64,000 bases of DNA from Oscillospiraceae bacterium (lineage in GTDB: Bacteria > Bacillota > Clostridia > Oscillospirales > Acutalibacteraceae). The stretch lies in the NCBI GenBank assembly GCA_009779995.1, contig WRDW01000005.1, forward strand, positions 1 through 64,000, in the 5' to 3' direction. The notes beneath the pieces were generated by a model. It ran no database searches. It was not told the origin of the DNA and was given only the letters and a program-made list of their open reading frames with translations. The translations under genes were made by a program, and so were the position numbers. Shown in pieces: positions 55,230 through 64,000 of this stretch (its first letter is position 1; the number at the start of each line of letters is the position of its first letter).

Positions 55230-56300
55230 TCACTCCTCCGTGCCCTTCGCGTTTTCAAAGAGGAACTCGCAGACCTTCTGGCGCGTCAGCAGGCGGATCA
55301 CGTGCCCCCTGCTGCCGTACAGCTGCTCGAACACCTCGTCATCGGTGCCGTCCGCGCCGGAATCTGCGCGCATATTCTCCGCGACGATTTGCAGCTCCTC
55401 GTCTGTCACGGAGATGTCCTCCTTTTGCGCCACGGCAAAGGCGAACAGGTCGCGCCGCAGTTCCTCGCCGCGCATGGCCTTCGCGTCGGCGTAGCCTCTC
55501 TGCGCGGCGTATTCGTCCGCGCTGCCCAAGCCCTCGCGCTGCGCCGCCTGCTGGAGATACTTGTCCCAATATTTCGTCTCTTTGCCGGGCGTTTTGAGGA
55601 ACTCGGCGTTCTCGAGGGCCGCGTCGAACGCGATACCCCCGTTCTGCCAGGCGGCCTCCTGCTCTATATCCTGCCGGAGCACGTCCCGGAAATCCTCCGC
55701 CGTGGTGAAGCCCCAGCCGGTAATCGCGTCCAGCGCCTGCACGTCCGCGTCGGTGAGCGTCTCCGTGCCGATCTTGAAAATCTCGCATTCGAAGGTGATG
55801 GGCCTCCCCTTCAGCTCGGCTTTCCAGTAGTCCTCCGGGAACACGACTTCAACGTCGAACTTCTTGTCCCGCGGCTGGCCTGTCATCTGTTCCTCGAAGC
55901 CGGGGATGAAGCCCCCGCTGCCCAGTACAAGGATGTGGTGCGTCTCCGGGTCGCTCTTCATCCCCGCAAGGGTGTCCTCCGAAAGGCCCTCGCCCCGGCC
56001 CTCGAAGGAGAACAGCACCGCGTCGCCCTCGGCCGCCTGCGCTTTGGCGGGGTTGTCGAGCACGCTCCAGCTCAGCTCGTGGTAGCTCAAAATCTCCTTG
56101 GCGTAGTCGAAGACGTTTTCCTCCTTCACCGTTTCAAAATCGGCGGCGACGCCCTTGTATTCGCCCGGATTGACGTACTTGTCCAGGTTGTAGCTGGCGT
56201 AGGGCTTGTCGTCCGCCGCGCCGCAGGCGGCCAGGCCCGCAAGCAGGCAGAAGGCGCAAAGGACTGCGCACACGGACAGGATGCGTTTTGTATGTTTCAT
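55230..56300 (-). CDS. trigger factor/FKBP-like lipoprotein (PPIase)
   Basis: Lipobox LLAGLAACGAA; LGSGGFIPGFEEQMTGQPRDKKFDVEVVFPEDY. Confidence 0.82.
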   Translation of the reverse strand: MKHTKRILSVCAVLCAFCLLAGLAACGAADDKPYASYNLDKYVNPGEYKGVAADFETVKEENVFDYAKEILSYHELSWSVLDNPAKAQAAEGDAVLFSFEGRGEGLSEDTLAGMKSDPETHHILVLGSGGFIPGFEEQMTGQPRDKKFDVEVVFPEDYWKAELKGRPITFECEIFKIGTETLTDADVQALDAITGWGFTTAEDFRDVLRQDIEQEAAWQNGGIAFDAALENAEFLKTPGKETKYWDKYLQQAAQREGLGSADEYAAQRGYADAKAMRGEELRRDLFAFAVAQKEDISVTDEELQIVAENMRADSGADGTDDEVFEQLYGSRGHVIRLLTRQKVCEFLFENAKGTEE

Positions 56301-56457
56301 TCAAAATACCCTTTCGTCGGAGGCATAGACGCCCCCATGTAACGATTATAACATAATTTTAACGCAATGGCAATGCATTTCTTGAAATTTTCGTATAAGC
56401 GGGCCCTTCCCGGGCACAATGGAGAGTGAATTTACGCAAAACGAAAGGATGCAGCAT

Positions 56458-57870
56458 ATGAATACACACAAGACCCCCATACGCAGGGCGTTGACGGCCC
56501 TGGCCCTTTGCGCCGCGCTGGCCGCAGGCTTCCTGGCGGGCTGCGGCACGACACCCGGCGGCGAAAAGGAGACCACCCAGCGGCCCCCCGCCGAAGAGAC
56601 CGGCCTGAAGCTCAACATCTACCAGCCCCACCCGGCCCAGGAGGGCCTGTGGCAGGCCCTCGCGGCGGACTACAAGAACCTCACCGGCGTGAACGTGAAC
56701 GTGATCACCCCGAAAACCGGCGCGCCCGCCACCGAGCTCAAGGAATTCCTCAAAGGCGAGCGGGATGCGCCCGCCATCTTCCTGTTCACCAACCCGCGCG
56801 AGTACAGGGCCTGGCAAGATCACGCGATGGACATCACCCAAAACGCGGCCTACGACCGCCTGGTGGATAAACGCCTGGCCCTCAAGGCCGAGGGGAAGGC
56901 CGTCGGCCTGCCCGTGGGCGTGGAGGCCTTCGGCGTCGTCTACAACAAGAAGATCCTCGACGGCTACTTCGCCCTGGAAAACAAGAAGTCCGGCCTGAAG
57001 AATATCAATGAAGTCAAAAGCTACAAGGAGCTCGAGGCCCTGGCCAAGGACATCCATGAAAGAAAAGACGATCTGGGCATCGAGGGCGCGTTCGCGGCCC
57101 CGGCGCTCAAGGAGGGCGAGGGTGCGGCCTGGACCACCCGCCTGCTGGGCATCCCCCTGGGCTACGAGTACGAGAGGGCGGGTCTGGACGTCACCGGCGA
57201 CAAGGTGGACGAGATCGCCCTGCGCCACGAAGCGGGCTACCGGGGCTTCTATGACCTGCACCTCGCCCACGACACCGCCGCCAAAGAGAATCTCGAAACT
57301 CGCGCCTATGCCGACGCCGTGAGGGAGTTCGCCACCGGCAAGGCCGCGTTCATCCTGGGCGGCACGGAGCTCCTCGGCCACCTCAATTCCGCCGTGGGGA
57401 AGACCGTCACCGCCGACCAGTGCGCCTTCCTGCCCGCCTTCATGAATATCGAGGACGTGAAGGCCCAGGGCCTGGCCTTTGAAGTGACGGAATACGCGGC
57501 CATCAACGGGCGCGCGAGTGAGGAGGAGAAACAGGCCGCGGGCGAGTTCCTCAACTGGCTGTTCACCTCCGAGCGGGGCACAGACTTCCTGGCGAATAAG
57601 CTGAACGTCCTCGCGCCTTATGATTCTGTCACCAGTTCTTCCCTCCCCAACAACCCCCTGAGCGCCGCCGCCTTCGAGTGGCTCGGGAAGGAGGGCGTCA
57701 CCGGCCCGGTGGTCTACGGCGCGCTCAGCCCCGGCGAGGAATTCCGCGACAAGGTGATGCACACGGGCCTGCTGGCCTACGCCCGGGGCGAGAACGACTG
57801 GGCGAAGTTCCGCACCGGCCTGAAGGAGGGCTGGGCCGAGCACCGCGGCAAGGTGGACGAGAACTACTAA
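56458..57870 (+). CDS. ABC transporter extracellular solute-binding lipoprotein (carbohydrate type)
   Basis: Lipobox LAAGFLAGCGTT; VGLPVGVEAFGVVYNKKILDGYF. Confidence 0.85.
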   Translation: MNTHKTPIRRALTALALCAALAAGFLAGCGTTPGGEKETTQRPPAEETGLKLNIYQPHPAQEGLWQALAADYKNLTGVNVNVITPKTGAPATELKEFLKGERDAPAIFLFTNPREYRAWQDHAMDITQNAAYDRLVDKRLALKAEGKAVGLPVGVEAFGVVYNKKILDGYFALENKKSGLKNINEVKSYKELEALAKDIHERKDDLGIEGAFAAPALKEGEGAAWTTRLLGIPLGYEYERAGLDVTGDKVDEIALRHEAGYRGFYDLHLAHDTAAKENLETRAYADAVREFATGKAAFILGGTELLGHLNSAVGKTVTADQCAFLPAFMNIEDVKAQGLAFEVTEYAAINGRASEEEKQAAGEFLNWLFTSERGTDFLANKLNVLAPYDSVTSSSLPNNPLSAAAFEWLGKEGVTGPVVYGALSPGEEFRDKVMHTGLLAYARGENDWAKFRTGLKEGWAEHRGKVDENY

Positions 57871-57879
57871 AGGCAAAAG

Positions 57880-58010
57880 CAGCGGCGCTGCGATGCATCG
57901 CCCTACGAGCGTTTCGCCTATGGCGAATAACACGCGCAATCCATCTCCGCCACGGGCGGAACCCTCGTAGGGCGAGCCACTGGCCCGCCGTCGGCGAAAC
58001 GCAATTCGGC
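57880..58010. repeat. dispersed-type inverted repeat
   Basis: ATCGCCCTACGAG ... CTCGTAGGGCGA arms. Confidence 0.5.
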
Positions 58011-58222
58011 TGTAAAGCAAATCTTTTTCTTCCCCGACTTTAAATCGCAAAATTTTACAATAAGCTGCCCTTTACACAGTGCGTAAGGCGCTATGTGAAG
58101 GGCGCTTTATTGCCATGAATTGACAAGCGATGGGCTTGCCAACCCCAAGAAATGCAATTTCTCTTGACATCCTCACCAAAACCCATTACAATAATGCCAT
58201 AAACATATAAGGAGGCTTCCCC

Positions 58223-60544
58223 ATGTCCATACCCATCCGGCTGGCTGGCCTGCTCCTGGCCGCCATGATGGCCTTCACGGGTCTGCTGTTCACCGGGCAG
58301 ATGCCCATCGCGGAGATCCCCGCGCCGGAACCCGGCGCTCTCACGCAATACGTGAACCCCTTCACGGGCACGGGCTCCATCCCCTGGAACAGCGGCATGA
58401 CCAATCCCGGCGCGGCGGCCCCCTTCGGCGCAGTGCAGATGGCCCCGGACACCTGCTGGCCCACCGGGTTCAATATCACGAGCTTCGGCACGGGGGGCTA
58501 TTACCAGTACAAGACCCACATATTCGGCTTCAGCCACAATAGAGTGTCCGGCGCGGGCATCGTGGAGGGCGGCAGCTTCCGCGTCACCCCGGCCCTGGAG
58601 GGCGCAGACCCCCTGCGGCGCATGGAGCGCCCCCTTGCGTTCTCCCACGCGCGGGAAAAGGCCGTGCCGGGCTACTACGGCGTGTGGCTGCCCGGGGCCG
58701 CGTGCCTGGCGGAGTTCACCGCCACGGAGCACACGGGCGTGCACCGCTACACCTTCTCCAGCGAAAAAGACGCCCATCTCTTCCTGGACGCCACGAGTAT
58801 CCTCAACACCGGGCGCGACGCGCAGAGCGGCTCGATCAAAATGCTCGACGACAGGACCCTCGAGGGCAGTGTAAACAACAGGGTCTTCTTCTACGCCGCG
58901 TTTGATACGCCCTTTAAGGCTAGATTCTGGGCGGACGGCCAATTCCCCGATGCCATGGGCCCGAACGGCGAAACCCCCATCGAGGCCTCCAGCACCCGTG
59001 AGGGCGACGGCCCCGGCGCGGACGCGGGCGCGGACTTGAATTTCGGCAATGTCAAAGATAAGCCCATCGTCATGCGGCTGGGCCTGAGCTATGTCAGCGT
59101 TGAGGGCGCGAAGGCGAACCTCCTGGCCGAGAGCGCGGGCAAAGCCTTCGAGGAGGTCTGCGCAGCCACCCTGGCGAGATGGGAGGAGCGTCTTTCCGCC
59201 ATACAGATCAAGACCGGCGACGACGAGATCAAGAAAATCTTCTATACAGCGCTGTATCACTCCATGCTCCACCCGACGAACATGACCGACGTGACGGGCA
59301 AGTACCCGGGCTACCTGGGAACGACAGGCACGGCAAAGGGGTACACTTACAGGAGCGACCTGTCCCTCTGGGACACCTTCCGCACCACGCACCCGCTGTA
59401 CATCCTCGTCGCGCCGGATATACAGCATGACAGCACCCAGAGCCTGCTGGCCATGGCCGAGCTCCACGGCGGCTTCCCCAAGTGGCCGAGGGGCGGTGGC
59501 GACGGCGGCTCCATGTACGGCACTCCGGCCCACATCGTCATGGCCGAGAGCTGCCTCAAGGGCCAGCTGAGCCGCGCGGACGCCATCAGATCCCTCGAAA
59601 TCATGAAATGGGCGGCCTTCAACGCGGGCCCCCAAAATCTACCCATGCGCGGGCGGCAGTATTACGAGGAGTATAACGAATACGGCTATATCCCCAATGA
59701 CATCGACAAGATCTCCGTCAGCCGCACCCTGGAATACGCCTGGGCGGACTACGCCACCTACCTGATGGCCGAGAAGCTCGGCGCGGGCTTTGAGGCCGAC
59801 GCCGCCCAATTCAAGGCCCTGGGCGACAGCTACAAGAACGTCTTCGACCCCTCGACGAAATATTTCAGGCCCAAGAACGCCGCGGGGGAGTGGCAGTTCT
59901 CCGCGCCCTGGGCCACGACCTACCTGGATGAAATATCCCCCATCCCGCTGGCTTGGGGCTTCTCCGAGGGCAGCGCGAAGCACTATCGCTGGCACGCCAT
60001 ACAGGACCCCGCCTGGCTGGTGGAGAGCATGGGTGGCCCGGCGGCCTTCACGAAGGAACTGGAGGCCTTTATGAACGGCGCGGCCAACAGGCGCGCGGGG
60101 GCCTACCCCGGCAACGGCTGGTGGGTGGGCAATCAGCACAACTACCACGCGCCCTACATGTTCAATGAGGCAGGGCGGCCCGACCTGACGCAGAAGTGGG
60201 TGCGCTGGACTTTGACCGACCGCTTCGCCGACGGCCCAGGCGGCCTGGACGGCAACGACGACTTGGGGGCCCTGAGCGCCTGGTACATTTTCGGGGCGCT
60301 GGGCTTCTACCCCGTGTCCGGCACGGACCGCTACTGGATCGGCTCCCCCAACGTGGAGGAGGCCGTATTGCAGCTTGGGGACGGCAAAATTTTAACTGTC
60401 AAAGCCAACAACCAGGGCCCGAAGAACGTCTACGTAAAGTCTGTGACGTTCAACGGCCAGCCGCTCGACCCCGCCAAGGGCTTTACGCACGACCTGATCA
60501 AGGACGGCGGCACGTTCGTGTTCGAGATGGCGAATAAACCGTGA
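58223..60544 (+). CDS. GH92 family alpha-mannosidase-like glycosidase
   Basis: QYVNPFTGTGSIPWNSGMTNPGAAAPFGAVQMAPDT...GGDGGSMYGTPAHIVMAES...GNDDLGALSAWYIFGALGFYPV. Confidence 0.93.
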   Translation: MSIPIRLAGLLLAAMMAFTGLLFTGQMPIAEIPAPEPGALTQYVNPFTGTGSIPWNSGMTNPGAAAPFGAVQMAPDTCWPTGFNITSFGTGGYYQYKTHIFGFSHNRVSGAGIVEGGSFRVTPALEGADPLRRMERPLAFSHAREKAVPGYYGVWLPGAACLAEFTATEHTGVHRYTFSSEKDAHLFLDATSILNTGRDAQSGSIKMLDDRTLEGSVNNRVFFYAAFDTPFKARFWADGQFPDAMGPNGETPIEASSTREGDGPGADAGADLNFGNVKDKPIVMRLGLSYVSVEGAKANLLAESAGKAFEEVCAATLARWEERLSAIQIKTGDDEIKKIFYTALYHSMLHPTNMTDVTGKYPGYLGTTGTAKGYTYRSDLSLWDTFRTTHPLYILVAPDIQHDSTQSLLAMAELHGGFPKWPRGGGDGGSMYGTPAHIVMAESCLKGQLSRADAIRSLEIMKWAAFNAGPQNLPMRGRQYYEEYNEYGYIPNDIDKISVSRTLEYAWADYATYLMAEKLGAGFEADAAQFKALGDSYKNVFDPSTKYFRPKNAAGEWQFSAPWATTYLDEISPIPLAWGFSEGSAKHYRWHAIQDPAWLVESMGGPAAFTKELEAFMNGAANRRAGAYPGNGWWVGNQHNYHAPYMFNEAGRPDLTQKWVRWTLTDRFADGPGGLDGNDDLGALSAWYIFGALGFYPVSGTDRYWIGSPNVEEAVLQLGDGKILTVKANNQGPKNVYVKSVTFNGQPLDPAKGFTHDLIKDGGTFVFEMANKP

Positions 60545-60563
60545 ATTACGATAGGAGGCTAAT

Positions 60564-61184
60564 ATGACAATCGCGGTCATCAACGAATTCAGCGCCTGCG
60601 CGAAGAACGGCGATATTATCGCCGCCCTGGAGGCAAGCATTCCGGGCGCGCAGATCCTCAACGCGGGCATGGCGCAGCCGGGGCAGGAGCCTACGCTGAC
60701 CTACGTCCACACGGGCCTGATCGCGGGCGTGCTGCTGGGCGCGCGCTGGTGCGATTTCGCCGTGGGCGGCTGCGGCACAGGGCAGGGTTTTTTGATCAGC
60801 TCGATGCAGTTCCCCGGCGTGATTACTGGCCTGATTCTGGAGCCCCTGGACGCCTGGCTGTTCTCGCAAATCAATGGCGGCAACTGCGTTTCCCTGGCGC
60901 TGAACAAGGGCTACGGCTGGGCCGGGGACATCAACCTGCGCTACATCTTCGAGAAGCTCTTCCGCGACCCGACCAGGGGCTACCCTCTCGAACGCGCCGA
61001 GAGTCAGGCGTGCAGCCGCGCGTATATCCAAACCCTGTCGGCGCGCTCCCACCGGCCATTGGGCGAGATTTTGGCCGATATTCCCGCCGAAATCTGGGCG
61101 CCTGTCCTCCGACACAGGCCCTTCATGGACATTGTGGAGCAAAACGCGCACAGCGACATCGCGAAGATTATTTTAGCGCTGTAG
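60564..61184 (+). CDS. RpiB/LacA/LacB family sugar-phosphate isomerase
   Basis: TGLIAGVLLGARWCDFAVGGCGTGQGFLISSMQFPGVITGL. Confidence 0.85.
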   Translation: MTIAVINEFSACAKNGDIIAALEASIPGAQILNAGMAQPGQEPTLTYVHTGLIAGVLLGARWCDFAVGGCGTGQGFLISSMQFPGVITGLILEPLDAWLFSQINGGNCVSLALNKGYGWAGDINLRYIFEKLFRDPTRGYPLERAESQACSRAYIQTLSARSHRPLGEILADIPAEIWAPVLRHRPFMDIVEQNAHSDIAKIILAL

Positions 61185-61231
61185 GGGTGGCATTCTTGCC
61201 ACCCGCATTATGCCAAGAAAGAGTGTTTCCC

Positions 61232-61681
61232 ATGCTGACCATCCGAGAAGCCGTTCCGCACGACGCCGAGGCCCTGCACGAGCTCTACATGCGCCATCTT
61301 GTGCCGTCCCCGCCGGAGGAGCCGCAGGACATGGCCGCGTGGGCCGCGATGCTGGCGCAGTTCGCCGTCGACCCCGGCTATCATTTGCTGGTGGGTGAGC
61401 TGGAAGGCAAAATCGTGTCGTCCGTCACGGTGATCGTCATCCAAAACCTGCCCCGCAACCTGCGGCCCTACGCCCTGATCGAAAACGTCGTCACCCACGG
61501 CGATTTTCGCAAAAGGGGCTATGCCCGTGCCCTGATGGACGCCGCAAGCGCCATCGCGAAAGAGAGCAATTGCTACAAAATCATGCTGTTGACCGGCTCG
61601 AAGCTGGAGAGCACCCTGCGCTTCTACGAGGGCTGCGGCTTCAACAGCGATGACAAAACGGGGTTTATTAAGTGGCTGTGA
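61232..61681 (+). CDS. GNAT family N-acetyltransferase
   Basis: MLTIREAVPHDAEALHELYM...IENVVTHGDFRKRGYARALMDAASAIA. Confidence 0.9.
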   Translation: MLTIREAVPHDAEALHELYMRHLVPSPPEEPQDMAAWAAMLAQFAVDPGYHLLVGELEGKIVSSVTVIVIQNLPRNLRPYALIENVVTHGDFRKRGYARALMDAASAIAKESNCYKIMLLTGSKLESTLRFYEGCGFNSDDKTGFIKWL

Positions 61682-61701
61682 CATTGAAGGCCGCCATCGA
61701 C

Positions 61702-61927
61702 CCGCACGAGGAACGTCGCTCCGCGATAGCATCCTCAGTCGGCCCGAGGCCGACAGCTCCTTCCACGGGAAGGAGCCTTGGGGCTTGCGCAAAAGCGACT
61801 GCACGATTCCAAGCCCGTTTTCGCCTATTCCCCCAGGCTTCCTCCCGTGGAGGAAGCTCCCCGCCTCGGGCGGGGTGATGATGGCAGTGCGGAGACCATC
61901 GCGGAGCGACGTTCCTCGTGCGATGCG
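61702..61927. repeat. MITE-like inverted repeat element related to 23868-24093
   Basis: TIR CGCACGAGGAACGTCGCTCCGCGAT / ATCGCGGAGCGACGTTCCTCGTGCG; core GCTCCCCGCCTCGGGCGGGGTGA shared. Confidence 0.8.
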
Positions 61928-61991
61928 CATAACCTGCCGTCCGAAACAAAAACAAACGCCAAAATCAAAATCACATAACGGAGGAACAACC

Positions 61992-62780
61992 ATGGCAAAG
62001 CACAACCCCTTAATCATCACCGCAACCCCCAACATCTGCTGGCTCAAGCCCGATGTGCCCTTCCCCCAAACCACCTCTGAGATCATCGCCGAGGCCGCCC
62101 GCTGCCGCGAGGCAGGTGCCAGCGTGCTCCATACCCATGCCGAAAAGGACTGGGCCGGGGTCATCAACGGGGTCAGGGCCGCCAACGACATCATCATCCA
62201 GAGCGGCATGTCCAGCATTCCCTTGCAGGAGCGCATCGAGCTGTTCGAGCAGCACAGCGACTGCGTATCCATCATCGCCAACCACCACGACGAGGACTTC
62301 GCCGAGGTCAACTGCGACTGCCTGCACACCCTTGACGAGCTCGTCGAATACTGCGAGGCCTGCAACCGGTACGGCGTCAAGCCCGAGTGGGAGATCTGGC
62401 ACGCGGGCTCCATCTGGAACCTGGAGCGCCTGATCGAACGCGGGCTGCTGGCCGCGCCCTACATCACCACGCAGTTCTACGGCTGGCCCGGCGGCACCTG
62501 GAGCCCCCCCACTGTAGAAGAGTATCTCTATCGCAACAGGCTGATGCCCGCGAACTGTGCCGTCACCGTAAGCATCATGGGCCCCGAGCAAATGGATATT
62601 CTCGTCGCGGCCATCATCAACGGCCATAACGTGCGCGTTGGCACTGAAGACTACCCCTTCCTGCAAAACGGCAAAGAGGCCACCTGCCACGAGCTCGTAA
62701 AGCAAATCGCGGACATCTCGCGCTCCCTGGGGCGCGAGGTCGCCACGCCCGCGCAGGCGAGGGAGCTGTTGGGGCTGTAG
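61992..62780 (+). CDS. 3-keto-5-aminohexanoate cleavage (BKACE/DUF849) family protein
   Basis: NPLIITATPNICWLKPDVPFPQTTSEIIAEAARCREAGASVLHTHAE...RVGTEDYPF. Confidence 0.9.
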   Translation: MAKHNPLIITATPNICWLKPDVPFPQTTSEIIAEAARCREAGASVLHTHAEKDWAGVINGVRAANDIIIQSGMSSIPLQERIELFEQHSDCVSIIANHHDEDFAEVNCDCLHTLDELVEYCEACNRYGVKPEWEIWHAGSIWNLERLIERGLLAAPYITTQFYGWPGGTWSPPTVEEYLYRNRLMPANCAVTVSIMGPEQMDILVAAIINGHNVRVGTEDYPFLQNGKEATCHELVKQIADISRSLGREVATPAQARELLGL

Positions 62781-62795
62781 GAAAGGAGTTATTCC

Positions 62796-63122
62796 ATGAA
62801 AAGCGAAGCTATCGGAGAAGAAAAAACCCCGAAATCGGAAAAAAGGATTGCGCGCTGGAGATGTGCAACGATCGTAATAGGTGCCATGTTGCCTTTTTTG
62901 GCTTCTGTGCTGGCAACAGTTATTCCCGGTGCTACTGACTATAAGGATTTGATGGTCGATTTCAATGTTATTGCGTTCCTGGTCTGCCTTGTCGTCTGGA
63001 TTGTTTTGCGGCTGAATCGGTCGGAAGAACGGATCAGCAAGCTGGAAGAGGCGTTGGGCGCAGTTGCAAAAAGAACATCAGAGGCCGAAAGCATACCCGA
63101 ACAAGAGACACAGAACCTGTAG
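62796..63122 (+). CDS. small membrane protein with coiled-coil tail
   Basis: Two TM segments then RLNRSEERISKLEEALGAVAKR. Confidence 0.65.
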   Translation: MKSEAIGEEKTPKSEKRIARWRCATIVIGAMLPFLASVLATVIPGATDYKDLMVDFNVIAFLVCLVVWIVLRLNRSEERISKLEEALGAVAKRTSEAESIPEQETQNL

Positions 63123-63229
63123 GGGTGGCATTCATGCCACCCGAAACACCCAATCAGGTAGGGGACGGCCTCCGGACGTCCCTGATCCCATAAACCATAA
63201 CAATAATATTTTTCAGGAGGAACTATCGC

Positions 63230-64000
63230 ATGACAGACAGAAAGACAGCAATCGTAACAGGGGCGTCGGTGGGTATCGGGCGGGCGGCGGCGATCCAGTT
63301 CGCCAATGAGGGCTACAACGTGGCCATCATCGCGCGCGGGCCGAAAATCCACGAGGTGGGCGAGGAGATCCGCGCCATCGGCGTGGAGTGCATCGCCTAC
63401 CAGGGCGACGTCGGCTGCGAGGCAGACGTACAGGCCATGGTGCAGCAGGTGGAGGCCGCCTGGGGCCGCGTGGACGTGCTCAACTGCAACGCCGGCATCG
63501 TGGTGGTCAAGCCCCTGGAGGACACCACCTGGGAGGACTTCGTCAACGTGACCCACGTCAACATCGGCGGGCATTTCCTGTTCATGAAGCACGTCGTGCC
63601 CATCATGAAGCGCCAGATGAAGGGCGCCGTGGTGAACATGGGCTCGGTTTCGGGCCATGTGGGCCAGACCCAGCACGGCATCTACGGCGCGACGAAGGGC
63701 GCGATCATCGCCTTCACCCGCGCCATGGCCTGGGAGTACGCGGCGTATAACATCCGGGTCAATTCCGTCAGCCCCGGCTCCATCGATACCCCCATGCTGC
63801 GCAGCGACATCCAGCTGGAGAGCACCCGCCTGAACATCCCCTTCGACGAGGTCAAAGCCGTGCGCGAGAAGGAGCAGGCCTTCGACCGCTGGGCCGAGCC
63901 GGAGGAAGTGGCCGAGGTCATCTGCTTCCTGGCCAGCGACAAGGCCTCCTTCGTCACCGGCGCGGACTGGCTGGTGGACTGCGGCTGGGTGGCGAAATAG
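63230..64000 (+). CDS. SDR family oxidoreductase
   Basis: KTAIVTGASVGIGRAAAIQFANEGYNVAIIAR...YGATKGAIIAFTRAMAWEYA; stop TAG at window end. Confidence 0.93.
   Translation: MTDRKTAIVTGASVGIGRAAAIQFANEGYNVAIIARGPKIHEVGEEIRAIGVECIAYQGDVGCEADVQAMVQQVEAAWGRVDVLNCNAGIVVVKPLEDTTWEDFVNVTHVNIGGHFLFMKHVVPIMKRQMKGAVVNMGSVSGHVGQTQHGIYGATKGAIIAFTRAMAWEYAAYNIRVNSVSPGSIDTPMLRSDIQLESTRLNIPFDEVKAVREKEQAFDRWAEPEEVAEVICFLASDKASFVTGADWLVDCGWVAK

Noticed and set aside
52642-55494. 950-aa plus-strand ORF opposite ftsK
   Set aside because: Antisense shadow ORF of a GC-rich gene; low-complexity composition with no recognisable domain, and ftsK is clear on the other strand.

Overview
The window is a 64-kb, GC-rich bacterial chromosome segment. 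Codon use, gene families and promoters suggest a Firmicutes/Clostridia-type anaerobe (inference). Most of it is ordinary metabolism: rhamnose/fucose genes, a thiamine operon, dapB-dapA-asd, queA, tgt, yajC, metA, addAB, ftsK, GH2 and GH92 glycosidases, and BKACE/SDR genes. The most interesting signals lie between genes. (1) A perfect-consensus promoter drives an unannotated ~170-nt RNA on the minus strand at ~52.45-52.66 kb. It contains ~2.8 tandem 35-nt repeats, each with a UCUCR-GCCGCAAA-YGAGA hairpin whose stem co-varies. The array is closed by a 9-bp helix and ends in a strong terminator. Its layout resembles a type III antitoxin RNA, but no ToxN-like toxin is nearby, only two small XRE proteins. 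(2) Four convergent type I toxin-antitoxin-like loci encode tiny hydrophobic peptides missing from the ORF track; three share an (I/V)ATGY...KK signature. (3) A four-helix-bundle gene sits in a 430-bp unit with 36-bp perfect inverted repeats built from heptamers. (4) A yafQ toxin gene has its 3' end, including the expected catalytic His motif, inverted in place. Its TA cassette is flanked by a 17-bp direct repeat that duplicates the tgt RBS and start. (5) Two repeat families are inserted in frame inside proteins. (6) Several palindromic/MITE-like families occur, some of which supply stop codons. All calls come from reading the sequence and the supplied ORFs; no database searches were run.
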